This document shows positions 12,000 through 23,329 of a DNA stretch of 64,000 nucleotides, piece by piece. The stretch spans positions 62,001 through 126,000 of the forward strand of contig CAJNDS010000251.1 of assembly GCA_905221605.1 (NCBI GenBank), read 5' to 3'. Each line of letters starts with the position of its first letter. The stretch's first letter is position 1. The notes under the pieces were generated by a model. The model had not been told where the DNA came from, made no database searches, and saw only the letters and a list, made by a program, of their open reading frames with translations. The position numbers and the translations under genes are program-made. This stretch comes from Symbiodinium natans. Its lineage: Eukaryota > Sar > Dinophyceae > Suessiales > Symbiodiniaceae.

Positions 12000-12480
12000 C
12001 CTCTTATAGAGATCCACACTTGTTGCTCCCTGACCTCTGCTATTTCAAAGCTCGTGTGTGAGTGTGGCTATGGAACATGGCTGGATCTGATCAGGTGAGA
12101 GGGCGCACCGCCACGTCTAGCCGCACCGGTGTGCACCTGGGAGCAGGGCCGACTCTGCCCTCAAGAATGTGTAGATCCAATGTTCAATCCCCCTTCAATC
12201 CCCCTTCAACCTTAGGCTGCGCCGACTCCGACACAGGTTAAGCTTAAGGTGACTTAGAAATCGGATCCTGCACGCTGCCACGCGTGGATCTGGTATCCTG
12301 TGGTCACAGGGTGCTCTAAAGCTACCTGAGGATACACGAAACATCCTGGAGTTTGAAGAAAGCCGCTAGGTTCGAGTGTCGCGAGTGACCGTAGTGACCA
12401 GAAACACATTGGATATCTACAGGCACGGTGGATGTGGTTTACCAAAGACGCGCCCATCTGCAACTTATCTTTGCGCTTGA
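12000..12480. other. No gene seen; short CAATCCCCCTT repeat
   Basis: CAATCCCCCTT is repeated at 12183-12208. Otherwise there are only short frames. Confidence 0.5.
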
Positions 12481-12490
12481 CATCCATGCT

Positions 12491-13060
12491 TTAAGCTGTA
12501 CTCAAGTCACTGAGCTCCGCACGACACATTTTCCCTCTGGGCGCGCCTAAGTTTGTGGGGGGGGCGCTGTGTGAAGCACTCTGGCAGACAATTGTTGCAC
12601 TGTGCTGGGCTTCATGGACTGCCGGCCAGACCCTGGACCTCGACGCTGCAAACTCACCCCTTATAACCCCTTTTACTTCACGAGCTGGACTTTGCCTCAG
12701 TTCTTGGCTGGACGATGGTGTCGGCAGCAGCAACATGAGTGTCTGCAGCAGCCTGCGGCGTTTGCTGCATGGCCTAGCCTGTTCCAACAACTCCCACATC
12801 CCAGGATGACAAAGCTCAAAGAGTGGACGAAGTCGAGACGTTCTTGTGTCAAGCTCGCAGAAATCCAGGCATTGCATGGGTTTGTGAGCCACAGATGTTA
12901 GACCAGAAGCCTGCGAAGCATGCAGTCTTTATGGGCAGCTGCGAGGTGTCAAGAAGCTCAGAAGTAAGAGGACATGTCTTGGTGCAAAAACATTCAGGCC
13001 GCTCGTGCATCCTCAACCTGCCTTCGATTATAGCAGCAATCATGTTAACTTGTCTCAAGC
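12491..13060 (-). CDS. Candidate gene, two overlapping frames
   Basis: An upstream frame (to a stop at 12849) reads RPECFCTKTCPLTSELLDTS, with eight Cys residues in about 60. It overlaps a second frame to 12491 reading CHPGMWELLEQARPCSKRRR. An exon junction near 12860-12930 would be needed, and the CTGCGAG acceptor near 12862 is one option. The Cys-rich segment could bind metal or form disulfides, but no spacing matches a family I know. Confidence 0.25.
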
Positions 13061-13497
13061 TGTGAGTTCCCAAGATGCTACGACCGTGACTACACCTTCC
13101 GGATGGGAGCAAATGAGCGCAGTGCCCGCTCGAGAAAACGGTGTTCAGATGCTGCGGCGCCCTTTGGATCAATCGACGGTTGCTGTTGCTTGTGCGTCTG
13201 GCACGTGTGGAGGGGCCTGAGGCCCCATAGTGCGCCAGATTATATGCAGGAACATGACACGGACCATGCAGCAAGTGGCCGTTGACGTTTTGCGAAAGAT
13301 GGATGGCCGACGAGTATTCATGCTGTGAACGCTCAATTCTCCAGGCCCTGCATGGGCCCTAGACTGTTGCGGCAGACGACAGGCAATCTGCGACATGCAC
13401 AGCGATTCGGATTGCCTGGTTTGCTACTCTGACCAATCCAACTACCATAGTGGGCAGTTGCCTGGACGAAGATACCTGACCCTCTCAATGAAGCAAC

Positions 13498-13527
13498 CCT
13501 CCCCCCACCCCCCCTCCGCTTCCAATC
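13498..13527. repeat. C-rich tract
   Basis: CCCTCCCCCCACCCCCCCTCC run; no gene around it. Confidence 0.8.
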
Positions 13528-14245
13528 TCAGCCCTGCTACTGCAAGCACATAAGCAAAGCAAGCTGTAGCAGTGGGCATCATCAACACTACCCAGTGCAG
13601 ATTAGACGGCCAAACCTCCATATTTCATATTGTCGCCATGTACCATGAAAGGCTACTTTGCGCCAACACTTTCAAAGCTTCAGGGCCAAGACGCAATTCC
13701 CGATACATCAGAAGCTCAGCCTGCTTGAATGATTACAGGACGCGCCCATGTACGGCGTAGTGCAGCCATGGTATCTGCTCTCAACTCGCCTGTTCGTTGA
13801 GGTGGCTGGAAGTCGGAGTGTTGCCTGAATCCATCGTTCATGGCATCAAAGCAGCAAGCCTCAGTGGCTTTGAGGGCCCGGCCGGCCCTCTGCACGAGCT
13901 GCAAAGGACACGCGCCGAGTCTCGGCGCTTGGCGCCTCCAAATGGATCACACGGCGCAAAATTTCTCCGAGTGCTGGGTGTTTAGGTCAGACTTGGGAAC
14001 AGAGCAGATAATATTATTACTAATAGTAATAATACTATTAATAATAAGAACAAGGAATTGACAGCTGACTGCAGGGAGGGTATTCCATGGCAACCCGTGA
14101 AAGATCGTGAAAGAGCAAGCCAGACCTGTCGCCACAACCTTCTAGTTTGAGACGCTGATCGTTTGCCATTCAACGTGTCACAGACTTGAGGGTCAGGGCT
14201 GAGGGTCGATCTCAGGCGACGTCCCGACTTCCAGGCTAGGGTGTG

Positions 14246-14540
14246 CTAGGGATGATCCATGCGGACACCTGTCAATTCGTAAAAGACCTGATTTGTGTTT
14301 GGCTGCATCAGGGCTTCAGAGCCTTGCATCACTGTAGCTATGGCATCAGCATTCGTCCCTCTCTGCTGCTGTGACAAAGACCAGGATGCCTCCTTCTGAC
14401 GCTGGGCGGATGATGACCGCACCTCCAAGCGCAAGAGACCGCAAGTGTCCGACGCTCAGCACGGAGTTGACAAAGGATTGCGAGTCAAAGTTCGAAGAGG
14501 GTTTCAGCATGGCCTTGAGATGTAGGGTCACTCGAGAGAT
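14246..14540 (-). pseudogene. Gene fragment with apparent 1-bp frameshift
   Basis: Frame 1 reads NSVLSVGHLRSLALGGAVII and then EGGILVFVTAAER before a stop. From exactly there the +1 frame continues as NADAIATVMQGSEALMQPNT to a stop at 14246. Removing one G from a GGG run near 14354 would join the two frames. Either this is a decayed gene, or the extra G is a sequencing error, or a small intron is present. Family unknown. Confidence 0.35.
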
Positions 14541-15100
14541 TCAAGTGCGAGTTGAGATTCGTGCATGTGCAGAAAAGCACTTGCGGAGGACTTGACCTGG
14601 CCACTGTCTCAACATTCTTGTGCCTAAGCTGGCCTAAGCCAAACGAACACTTGCAGTCTTGCCAAGCCCCTGCCAGGCCTGAGTACCACGAACTGGCACA
14701 GAGCTCTGCCGCAGGACGCTCCAGTCGCCCAGCCTTGCACTTATCCCTTTCATCCCCTTTCAAACGTCTGCTCAATTTCGGAAGTTACGTAAGGTGTGGG
14801 TGGCAACTCCTGAAGACTACCTCCGGGCCAAGGGGTCCTGCTGAGATTTGGCCCGTAAGGCTCCGGCTTGGGCTTCTGCCGGCTGATGTACTGGTCTTCA
14901 GCCTGCACAGTCCGTGGTCCCAAAGCAGAAACTGCAGCAGGCACTTCTGCACAAAAGGTGCGACATCCCGAGCGAAGCTTGGTGAAGCTTAGATAGAGAT
15001 TTGATGACATTTGGGTTCGCAAGACAGGACAAGCAAATGCTGGTCGGAACTCAGGGTGTACGGCCTCGCTATAACCTGCTGCAATCCGTACCGCGTGACG

Positions 15101-15361
15101 TTAGAAACATGTAGCGCATGGTGAAACATCTACTTGGCCATTGAAAGGCAATGTTGCCAGGTTTGCGCCGCTGGCCTCCTTCTGCCGTTCCTTCATCCGG
15201 TCCTTCGCCCTTTCCCTGCTTTCCTCCAACTGGCAAAAAAGGTGGGAAAAGGCAGGCGGAGTTGCCGGGAAACAAAGCAAACTCTTCTTGGATGCTGACA
15301 TGCTGATCTAGAAGCTGCGTGATTTGAGGCTGAGCCGCGACGGCGAGTTTTGCTTTGCTAC
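15101..15361 (-). CDS. Last two exons of a coiled-coil gene
   Basis: Exon 15361-15300 (phase in 1, out 0) ends at CAT|GTCAGC. Exon 15229-15101 starts after a textbook tract, CCTTTTCCCACCTTTTTTGCCAG, with phase 0, and ends at TAA. The joined product reads QITQLLDQH then LEESRERAKDRMKERQKEAS, a short charged helix suited to a coiled coil, followed by an uncharged tail. The intron is 70 nt. Upstream exons were not resolved. Confidence 0.42.
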
Positions 15362-15490
15362 CTGTAACATTGATTGACATGAATCGAGCCGGGGCAGTCC
15401 TTGCGCACGGAGCTGGCCTCCGTCCCAAAACCCCCACTCACGCTTTGCGTGGACTGAAATTTCGTACTGTTTTGGAAAGGAATGACTATA

Positions 15491-15553
15491 GACCCCAAAC
15501 AGTAGGATCCCCTTGTGATAAGGACCCCAAAACAGGTACCCCTAATTTCGGTT
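15491..15553 (+). repeat. Dispersed repeat, copy 1
   Basis: About 63 bp starting GACCCCAAACAGTAGGATCC matches the reverse complement of 45489-45551 at roughly three of four positions. Shared blocks include AAGGACCCCAA and GGTACCCCTAATTTCGG. Confidence 0.8.
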
Positions 15554-16257
15554 ATCCTGCTGTCAAGAACTTGAAGTTGCACAGAGTCGCTGATGCAAGA
15601 AGAGCCCGCGTGCCGCGCCCTGAAACCTGAGCGTAGCCCGAGAAATATCCAAACCGGCCTGGAGCTTCGCCCCGTTCGCTGCTCCGCACCTTGAGGCTCT
15701 ACCGGTTCTACTGGACCGGGTTCCGGGTTGCCCCAGTACCCTTGGAGTTTACAAAAAACAAAAAACAAAAGGGCACTTTGAAGGAGCCTAGGGGCAAGGA
15801 GACCTAAGGAGACCCCATCGGGCCCACTTAGGGCGGGGCATGGATTCCATCGCCTCCCTCTCCCGAGCGGCCTGAAGGTCAGACCGCCGAAACGCTGTTT
15901 GGATTGAGGGTTTCGCATGGGCGCTCGGATCGGATGACTCTTGGCATTCGAAGTTGCCTTTCCGGGCAGACTTCGTCAACCTCTGCCTAGCTTGACTGGG
16001 GGGCTGCAACGTGTCCTGTCCTTGCTCCCTCCCTCTTTCAGAGTCTATCCGAGCTGTGGCTGCTTGGGGCTGGGGAAGCGTGGAGCGATGGGACTGCAAC
16101 AAGGACTTGTTATGTTGCGTTCTCCGGCACGTACACCGTAAAGTTCATCGCTTCAAGGTTCGATCCCTCTAGCTACACATCTGATTTGTTGTTGAGACCA
16201 AGTCGCCACGGTCGGCTGGCCCAGAGTTGGAAAGTCATCCGGGACAAGCGTGGAGTC

Positions 16258-17040
16258 CTAGCACCCATGTTGCACTTCGGCAGCCACACAAGCAAGCTCC
16301 CAAAGCGCTGACGGCCAGTCCTTGTCGGCCGCCGAAGACGGCGACGCCTGGGGCATCTGGAGATCCTTGCCGGCAAGTTCCCGTGAGACGGGCTCTGCCG
16401 CCTGCTTGAAGGTGATCGGTTCCATTCGCATTCCAGCTGGTACCTCCCCATGCCCCGGATGCCCCGGATACGGTCCGGTCGTTGGTCCTGCTGGTGCGTT
16501 CACGCTCGCGCGTCCGGTTGCAGGAGCCACGGGAGCCGGCATGGGGAGGACTGGAAAGGAAGGAATGCCTGCTGCGGGCGCCAAATAATCTCGGTCCTGG
16601 CTGGGCCCCTCCGCCGGGCGTGGCACCGATCTAGGTTCGAACTCCTGTTGATCATACCAGGTCATGGCCTTCTTGCAGTCCACACTCTCCCGCGGCTCCG
16701 TCAGTACTCGTCGGCCATAGGGACGCCACGATCGGTCCGATGCGGGCTCCACCTGATGTCTGATCAGCTCGCCCACCTCCGGAGTATTTCGGAAACGCTT
16801 CAGAATGCTCGTGTTGGGGCAAGCTGGGCTTAACAGCATAATGTGAGGTGTGTGGTTCAGCTGGCCTCGGCTTAGGCGGGTCGCAAGTAGCCCAGGAATA
16901 CAGGAACACCATTTCAGGGGTCCAAATCACTAACAGGTGCCCTCGCCTGAGAGCCGCCGAAGGTGGCCGCCCAGGAGCCCGGTAGCTGACGTACATACCT
17001 GTGGCATCGTCCCGCAAAGAGATACTGCACATGCATCATG
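16258..17040 (-). pseudogene. Proline-rich gene, probably broken or spliced
   Basis: An exon ending at GCCACAG|GTATGTACG (17003) joins in phase to a frame after CACCTGTTAG (16935). A 194-codon frame at 16839-16258 follows, rich in Pro, Ala and Gly (VLPMPAPVAPATGRASVNAP). After its TAG the same frame continues as protein-like text (STLVPDDFPTLGQPTVATW), and further pieces with stops lie down to 15790. This suggests a decayed gene or missed introns. Family unknown. Confidence 0.33.
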
Positions 17041-17366
17041 GGAGGCACAGCAACTGACTATGTCGCTCCAGTCGTTGCATGACACGACTACGCTATGAAC
17101 TACAGACCCCGGTCTCAAGTCCGCAACCCGTCTCGCAAGCAGCAACATGGTATCAGCCGAAGATGCCAGCGATTCTCTGTCTCATGGCGGATGGCCTCTT
17201 TCAACAGGGGTTGAGAACCATCCATTTCAAAGGGTAAGTGGCCTCACCGTCACTACGACAACAATACTCCGGTTACAAGTCTGAAAGTGGAGTCGCACCA
17301 ACATCCGACATCCGCCCTTTGATGCAAAAGAACGACACAAAAAAATCGTCCCTTGCCTTCACTTGC

Positions 17367-17460
17367 CTTCAAGATGTTGTCAGCTTCAAGATGCTTCAAG
17401 TTTATGGCCTCTTTCCACCACGCATCTGCTGGTGCCCCCTCAACCTGGACGGGAGGATAC
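17367..17460 (-). CDS. Candidate internal exon with GC donor
   Basis: A 94-bp exon starts after GGCCGCCAG and ends at TTGAAG|GCAAGT, a consensus GC-type donor. It encodes GAPADAWWKEAINLKHLEAD, a helical charged segment. Entry phase is 2 and exit phase 0. Partner exons were not resolved. Confidence 0.33.
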
Positions 17461-17779
17461 CTGGCGGCCAATTTGCGTGGGAAGGCTTGGGTGCCGAGTC
17501 AGGAGTCAGAAGTTTGGGATAAGAAGGGCTTCTTGAAAGGATCATGCAATGCATGCAGCAATGTAGCCGCAATGTCGCGTTCGTGCTTCACTTCCTTATA
17601 TCAGTCTCCCTAGGCCGTCTTCCATGCAATATGTTCGAAGGCACCAACCGCAGGAGCAGCTGCATGTGCAGGGATGCGACATGGCGCAACAAGCTATACA
17701 ACGCTGCTCGACGCTGCTAGATGAAGTTGGGAGCTTCGGGAAGGTTTCGGTCTGGGAACATTGCTCTATCATTCTCTGC

Positions 17780-18745
17780 TTCCGTTATTCTATGATTATA
17801 TGATTAGAATATTCGTATATTCTTAGATTCTTATATTAGTATATTAATATAATCAGCAAGCTGGACTCCCGGGAGTTCTTGCAATGTATTTGCCTATTTT
17901 GCAGTGGGAGTTGGAGTTGGGGCATGCGGGGACTGGTTCTGAAATGCAGGTGCAAATGAATCAATCACTTGAAGCCCAATCAGAGTAAGGCCGGCTCAGC
18001 TGAAGTGGGCTCGATGGCTCTAGACTTGGCAGTCTGCAGTTGTTCCCAGTGGTCGTGACTAGTCTTTGTTTGACTCACGAAGTGCCTGTAGGGACCGTAG
18101 AGGCAGGGTCAGGTAGAGCTGCTTAAGGGACACGACTTCCGTGTCTGAATTTTGACACAACACCGCACCGATGTGCCCTGCTGTAAGAATCCTTGAGATT
18201 CACTACTCGAGTTCACACAGATGCAACTGCGAGTGGTCTAGTTCACTCCCCTCTTCTATCTCAATCCGTGATATCTTGCTTCTGTGCCAGAACTCTCTTC
18301 AACAAATTTCAACGCAGTACCCAGCCCTCAATCACTAAAGTCATGAGGCCCCTGCAGTCAAGAGAAAAACGTCACGGCTGAGCCAGCAGATCCCCATGTG
18401 GAGGCATAGGTTGAGGGCTTGAAGGCCGACGTCTGAGTTGCTGAACAACGAAGGTAGAAGCATTGGTGACTAGTTGTGCTTTTTTGTGTAAACACCTTTT
18501 TATTAAGACGAGAATCACGAAAGGATGGCAGTGAGCAGCTTGCCCGTCGACGGGTTCGTGCTGCCAAAGCTGGAGCCAAGAAACAATACTGGCTTCTGCG
18601 TCGTGGAGGCCAGCTTTTGCTGAGCTTGCATGCCAGGATAGGCTGATGCCCTAGGCTGAACTGTGCTTACGCTCCCTCAACCCTAAACTTTAGCCCTAAA
18701 CAATTTGGATGCATTGCGTGGTGTGTAGCACTACGAGCTCCTTTC
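17780..18745. other. AT-rich patch and geneless stretch
   Basis: 17780-17862 is mostly A and T, with TATATTAGTATATTAATATAA. A small CCCTAAA island lies at 18676-18702. No gene was found. Confidence 0.5.
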
Positions 18746-19171
18746 TTGTCGCAGTTACCCCTTTTCGTCCGCCACAATCTATCAACCCTTAAATTCCGTC
18801 CCGGGGCCCCCAACATAAATTCAACACTGAGCTATCCTGCACGGAGGCGAGCACAGACATTGCAGGCAGGCCCACATCAACCTGTCATCATCGGCCATCT
18901 AGACATGACAAGGAATAGCAGCATTGAGACCCGTTGTCTAAACTCGTGCGTTGATGCACCGAACCTCCTCCAAATCCTCTCCGCTGGGGCTGTAAGAGAC
19001 TGCGAGCCTCGGACATGCTCGGGCATGAGGCTCAGGAGGCCAAGGAGTGAAGAGCTTGCAAGGGAAAACCACTTCGCTAAGCAGAGAAAAGCGTGACGTC
19101 CACAAGTGCCTAGTCATGCTGACGCCCCCGTGCCCCCCTTCCGAATTCAATTCAACTAATCAACTTATCCG

Positions 19172-19240
19172 GACTGGGGGGGGCGGGGGGAGGAGAGGTA
19201 GATGGGGAGAGGTGGGGTAGATGGGGAGAGGTGGGGGAAG
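19172..19240 (+). repeat. G-rich tandem repeat
   Basis: TAGATGGGGAGAGGTGGGG occurs twice after a GGGGGGGCGGGGGG run. There are four or more G-runs of at least four, so quadruplex formation is possible. Confidence 0.85.
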
Positions 19241-19320
19241 TGAAGCGTACAAAGGTTTTCAAACCATTCAGGCCTCGGGGTAACAGGTGAAAAGAAGAGA
19301 CATGACAAACAAGAACGATC

Positions 19321-20163
19321 GTGAATTGCCAACGAGCTACCTTCTATGACTTTCATCGAGCCCATCCAGCTAAACCGACGCATGATGCATTTGCAAAGCA
19401 AGTTGAACTCTTGGACGCCAGGAAAGAAGCAAGCACCAAGGTTTCGGAGACTGTCCAGCTCACTCAATTGCAAGTTTCGGTGCAACCAAGAGACGAGCCG
19501 GTTTTGGACAGGGACTCGAACTCCTCCTTACTTAGTATGCGCTGCTCCGCACTGCCTGGCCATCAACCAGGACCCAGGAACACGTGCGTTGTATGTGTGC
19601 GACTGCGTCGCTTTACATGCACAAGTACAGTCGACTCTGCAGAGTCATCAAGGACTCCCTGAGCAGCTACTCTTGTGCGCTGTTGCTTCGCAGGTGTGCA
19701 AGGTGCACAACTGTGCACATGTGACATGCCACAGCTGGCAGCCATCAGTAAGATCACCGACACTCTCTCACCTTACGTGCGGAGGTGTGCGAAATCTTGG
19801 AAGTCCTGCCTGTGGAAGCACAGCGCCCAGTGGACACCTGAGGTTATAGCCAAGCCAAGTCAAACCCAGCCTGCCGAGACCCTGCAGCACGACATGTTCA
19901 CAGCATTCCCTTCCCATAGCTGCCGCAGTCCCACTTCCAAAGGCCGGCATCATGTGCCTTTGCAGCTTGTTCCTTGTCTTTTGCAGCAAGCTGTCTCGCT
20001 GTCATCTCGGGCCATGGCAAAAGATATTTGTCACGTCTGTCTTCTGTTGAGGCAGAATGCTCAATCCGTGTCGTTATCTGGGGTTAAAACTATGGCAGGC
20101 TCCCGTCCGACTATGATCACTAGGTCACTAGGCATCATTAGCTTCGATGATCGCGAATACTGA
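19321..20163 (+). CDS. Candidate two-exon gene, unknown product
   Basis: The exon ending at 19534 (CTTA|GTATGC) joins in phase to one starting at 19694 (TTGCTTCGCAG|GT) across a 159-nt intron. The first part is polar (HDAFAKQVELLDARKEASTK). The second runs 156 codons to TGA at 20163, with CDMPQLAAISKITDTLSPYV near its start. The true start lies at or upstream of 19321. The 3' end overlaps by about 25 bp the convergent minus-strand model ending at 20138, so one of the two ends may be wrong. Confidence 0.37.
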
Positions 20164-20731
20164 GATCTCGTGGTCGTGAAGGGAACCGCCAGAGGTCAAT
20201 TTCTCTGTACTCACTTAAACACTTTGCCTTCCACCACATTCACGACGCACTCGCCCTCCAGCAAATCCTCTGACAGTTGAAAGCCAAAGTGACCAAAGCT
20301 TGAAGCATCAGCGCCAGGTCGATGCTTGACTTCCCAACACCCCAAAAAATGAAATACGGCACTGCACGCCGATCCCTCCTTCTGCCGCCCAGCCAGCAGC
20401 CGGGACTCCAATCTCCCAGGCCTTCGCCCGGTGATGCGAACCTTTGTGTTGTGTATACCGGCCCCCAACAACCTGCACGACCTCATCTGCCTCGAGTCGG
20501 GCCTAGAGCCATTTCAAATCAGGGGCTTCATACAGACTTGAGGGGATGACCAGCAAACTCTCAAGCTGAGTAATGCTGGTGCAAAACTGAAACGAAGGAA
20601 GTGACGACTTCACTGCACCGACCGGCGCAGCTCCAGCTAATACCAACTTATACACTATCAACTGGAAGTGACGACGGGGGCAACTCTGCCTGCCCAGGAT
20701 CCAAACGGTAATGGTAATATTCATAGTCCAT
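20138..20731 (-). CDS. Candidate complete five-exon gene, 100 residues
   Basis: Exons 20731-20663, 20586-20551, 20502-20442, 20329-20215 and 20159-20138 keep phase throughout (0, 0, 1, 2). Introns are 76, 48, 112 and 55 nt. The ATG follows the acceptor CTTGCTTGCGCAG directly, as expected if a trans-spliced leader supplies the 5' end. Acceptors include ACTTCCTTCGTTTCAG, and one donor is GTGAGT. The product is acidic in its second half (FQLSEDLLEGECVVNVVEGK). It lies 59 bp downstream of the preceding same-strand gene. Family unknown. Confidence 0.48.
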
Positions 20732-20789
20732 CTGCGCAAGCAAGGCGCCAGATTCGACGACACGAGGCAAGGGGACAATCAGCCCTCCT

Positions 20790-21283
20790 CTAGGTTAAAG
20801 GCCCCTCTCGCAGTCTCTCTCCATGATTTGCCAGGTAGCGCCACCAAGGTTTCCGTCCTTGGTTCGCAGCGGCTCTCGCACAAGAGGAGCTGGTTTAGAG
20901 TGCAGCAACAGTGAGGGCCCCAGCACGAGAAAAGCACTGTGCGAGCTTGTTGGCACTGGAAAGTATTGTGTAAGCTTGTTACCTTTGTAAGTTAGCGGTG
21001 CCCACAGACTGAGATTCGGACAAAGAGATCCATGACAACCTTGTAAAAGTGAAGTCTCGAGTTGAAAATGGCCTGCGTAGCTCCACACGCAAGTGCCAGG
21101 CACCAGGAGTTGATTCAGGCCACAGCGACAGTTGCAAGGCGACGTGGCCAAGATATCATGCGAGCACAAACGGATGCCCCGTCTAGCCCTACATGCAATA
21201 ACACATTTGTACTCTGAGCCCGCCCGGTTGGGGTCCTCTCCATGCATTTTCAATGTCTCTTCCTTCGACTCGAAATATAAGTC
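20790..21283 (-). CDS. 3' exons of a candidate minus-strand gene
   Basis: Exons 21283-21213, 21072-21040 and 20874-20790 are phase-consistent (2, 2) with introns of 140 and 165 nt. The text reads YFESKEETLKMHGEDPNRAG and later RKPWWRYLANHGERLREG, then TAG. A likely upstream exon near 21376-21338 ends at ACGCGC|GTGTTG. Basic, aromatic C-terminus; family unknown. The next gene begins about 60 bp beyond the stop. Confidence 0.43.
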
Positions 21284-21685
21284 CTGAGCAGCTTGCAACA
21301 TGCCGTCTGGCACTTGCCGCGAACAACACGCGCGTCAAAGAACTGTACTGGAGTGCACACCACCCAATCTTGGTCCCCAGGGTAACATGCAGCCGAAGAA
21401 GCGTGTCGAGCCTTGAAGGGGCAACACTCAAATAAATCTCGTGCTACTGCTGCCTCTGTTGTGATCTACTGTGATCTGCTGTGTTATGGGTTGTGTGTAC
21501 CCAAGACCAGTCTGTGCCCGATGCGACATCCTGCCCCTGGGCCTCCCTGAACTGGTTTTAGGGAGAAGGTTTAGGCGACATCAGCCCGTGCCCGCCTTGG
21601 TCCATTTCTTCCACTGCTCACTGAGATCCACCACTCGTATGTCCACAAAGCCGGCCGCCTGCAAGTCGGCGACATACCTCCGGCA

Positions 21686-22093
21686 GTGATCCGCAACTCT
21701 TCAGAACGATTTATATATCTGATCATAGTCATATTTGCATATAATCAAGGGCCAGCATGTGTGTGGGGGGCTTCACTCCATGGCAACATAAAGGTTCCCA
21801 AAAAGCTTGCTCAGCGCTGTGCAGGTCAAAGAACATGGTCTAAAGGTGCAATGCAACAACATGACGCTGGCGAGCAGTTCCCACTCAATGCTGCCGGCTC
21901 ACTGCTCTGGTGTAGTTACCTGAACTTTCAGCACGTGACGCTGCAGGAAAACTGCCCATGTCCCGATTACGCTACCCACGCTGCCAAACGCAACTGCGGA
22001 AAACGAAGCTCGCACAGCTTTATATCACGATTCACGATCCCTGAACCCGAAAGGGTTTCGCATGTAAACCCAGCCCATCCGCTGGCAGGCTGA
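21686..22093 (+). CDS. Weak 135-codon ORF
   Basis: Open forward frame with partly protein-like text (NIKVPKKLAQRCAGQRTW). It lies between minus-strand candidates and overlaps the 3' end of one, so it may be chance. Confidence 0.15.
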   Translation: MIRNSSERFIYLIIVIFAYNQGPACVWGASLHGNIKVPKKLAQRCAGQRTWSKGAMQQHDAGEQFPLNAAGSLLWCSYLNFQHVTLQENCPCPDYATHAAKRNCGKRSSHSFISRFTIPEPERVSHVNPAHPLAG

Positions 22094-22859
22094 TGTCGAT
22101 CAAGGAACGGTGGGCGCTGAGACAACATCCAAAAGGGATGACCGCTCCAGCGAAGTGAAGGACTTGCCTGGCAAATGGCCCATCATGGAAGGTACCGACA
22201 TCGAGGGCTCGCGTGATTTCAGGCATCTTCAATGTGGCTTAACTTGTCCATGGTTCACTCACAAGTTGCAAGCAGTACGAGAACGAAACAAAAGGCTCAG
22301 GAGTGACATGCATCTTTCGGCAGAGGAAAGGAGCCTGGCTTGGCCGCAAAGTCTTCAATAAGAAAAGAACCACCAGGCTTCATGGCGTTGTAGCACGCCT
22401 GGCTGACCGGCTGTGTGGCATCTGCACTGTTCTTGGCTGACGCTTGGCCTCTGCTAATTGCCAAGAACCTCTGGATCGGACCAACTTAAACCCCAGACTC
22501 TGCACGGGAACCGTATCCACTTGGTCCCTTCGCCCGACCCCATCCAGCCTCAAGGAGTCCAGCTCGGTCAGGGATGTGCCTCTCCGCATATTCGGTATCG
22601 TCAGATTGCAAAGGGCGTCGGGCCGAGGACCCAAAGCTGGCGTGCCCAACAGCTTGACTTTGTTTCGATCACCATGAACCATTGGCATCTTCGCATCTTC
22701 AATTGTAGCTTTATTTTGCAGACTCGCAAGCACGTCTGTGCAGCCTTTGCCGTACTTTGTATGCGCATTCATGCGATACGTGTTGAGTGGTCCCAATCCG
22801 ACACTTCCAATGGAGAAGTTCAGCTGCGTCTCACGGCAAATTCCAACTGCAACATGCAT
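22032..22859 (-). CDS. Multi-exon gene, possible methyltransferase-like
   Basis: A frame from about 22859 to 22469 (EDAKMPMVHGDRNKVKLLGT) can join in phase to an exon starting at 22436 that reads YNAMKPGGSFLIEDF. Exon 22313-22263 (MHVTPEPFVSFSYCLQL), exon 22226-22168 (MPEITRALDVGTFHDG, GC donor GCAAGT) and exon 22116-22032 follow in phase. The MKPGGSFLIEDF segment resembles the post-motif loop and strand of class I SAM-dependent methyltransferases. No glycine-rich motif I was located, so the family call is weak. Introns of 32, 36 and 51 nt are unusually short. Confidence 0.38.
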
Positions 22860-23022
22860 CCTCTACCCGACTGTTGCCAAGGTGCAAGAATACCAGGAGC
22901 GACCTCAACTGTCAGCACGGTTTAACGCTGCATTCGGGAAGCAGCTACTTGATGTTGCTCAAAGCTCGGATGTCAAAGCCAATAGTTGTTTTTGTGTCTT
23001 GTGTGTGTGATTCAACTCGACC

Positions 23023-23302
23023 TCATTGATTCGCTCTGGAGCCTTGCTTGGTAGTGTCTGGCACGAGAAAGTGTTGAATTCTGGGCCCGAATGTGAACTC
23101 TGACAGCTTGTGCAAATCAGGACCAAGAAGATTTGTGAGACCGAATGACCACAGGCTGGTGCTTCTGGTTCCCACACAAGCTCCGCGTAGCTGGGGCGCT
23201 AGCAAGAAGTGGTCGAAGGTCTCGTCAGGGATCTCTTTAGTCTGGGACAGGGTGATGATGTCTCCGACCTGGCCGAGGGTCACCGTCCAACAAGCTCTCG
23301 CG
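23023..23302 (-). CDS. Candidate terminal exon, unknown product
   Basis: An open frame to TGA at 23023 with convincing protein text (VGDIITLSQTKEIPDETFDH and LHKLSEFTFGPRIQHFLVPD). About 90 codons; no domain recognised. It sits between the model at 22.0-22.9 kb and the one at 23.3-23.6 kb on the same strand. Confidence 0.42.
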
Positions 23303-23329
23303 TTCTTGACAAGCGGCCAGGATCAACTT

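Noticed and set aside
16150-16180. tRNA-like box B (AAGGTTCGATCCCTCTAG)
   Set aside because: No matching acceptor stem or A box about 50-60 bp upstream; lies beside a decaying ORF.
19500-19575. Possible tRNA on the minus strand (GAGTTCGAGTCCC)
   Set aside because: T-stem has a mismatch, the acceptor stem does not pair, and the forward strand is a good exon here.
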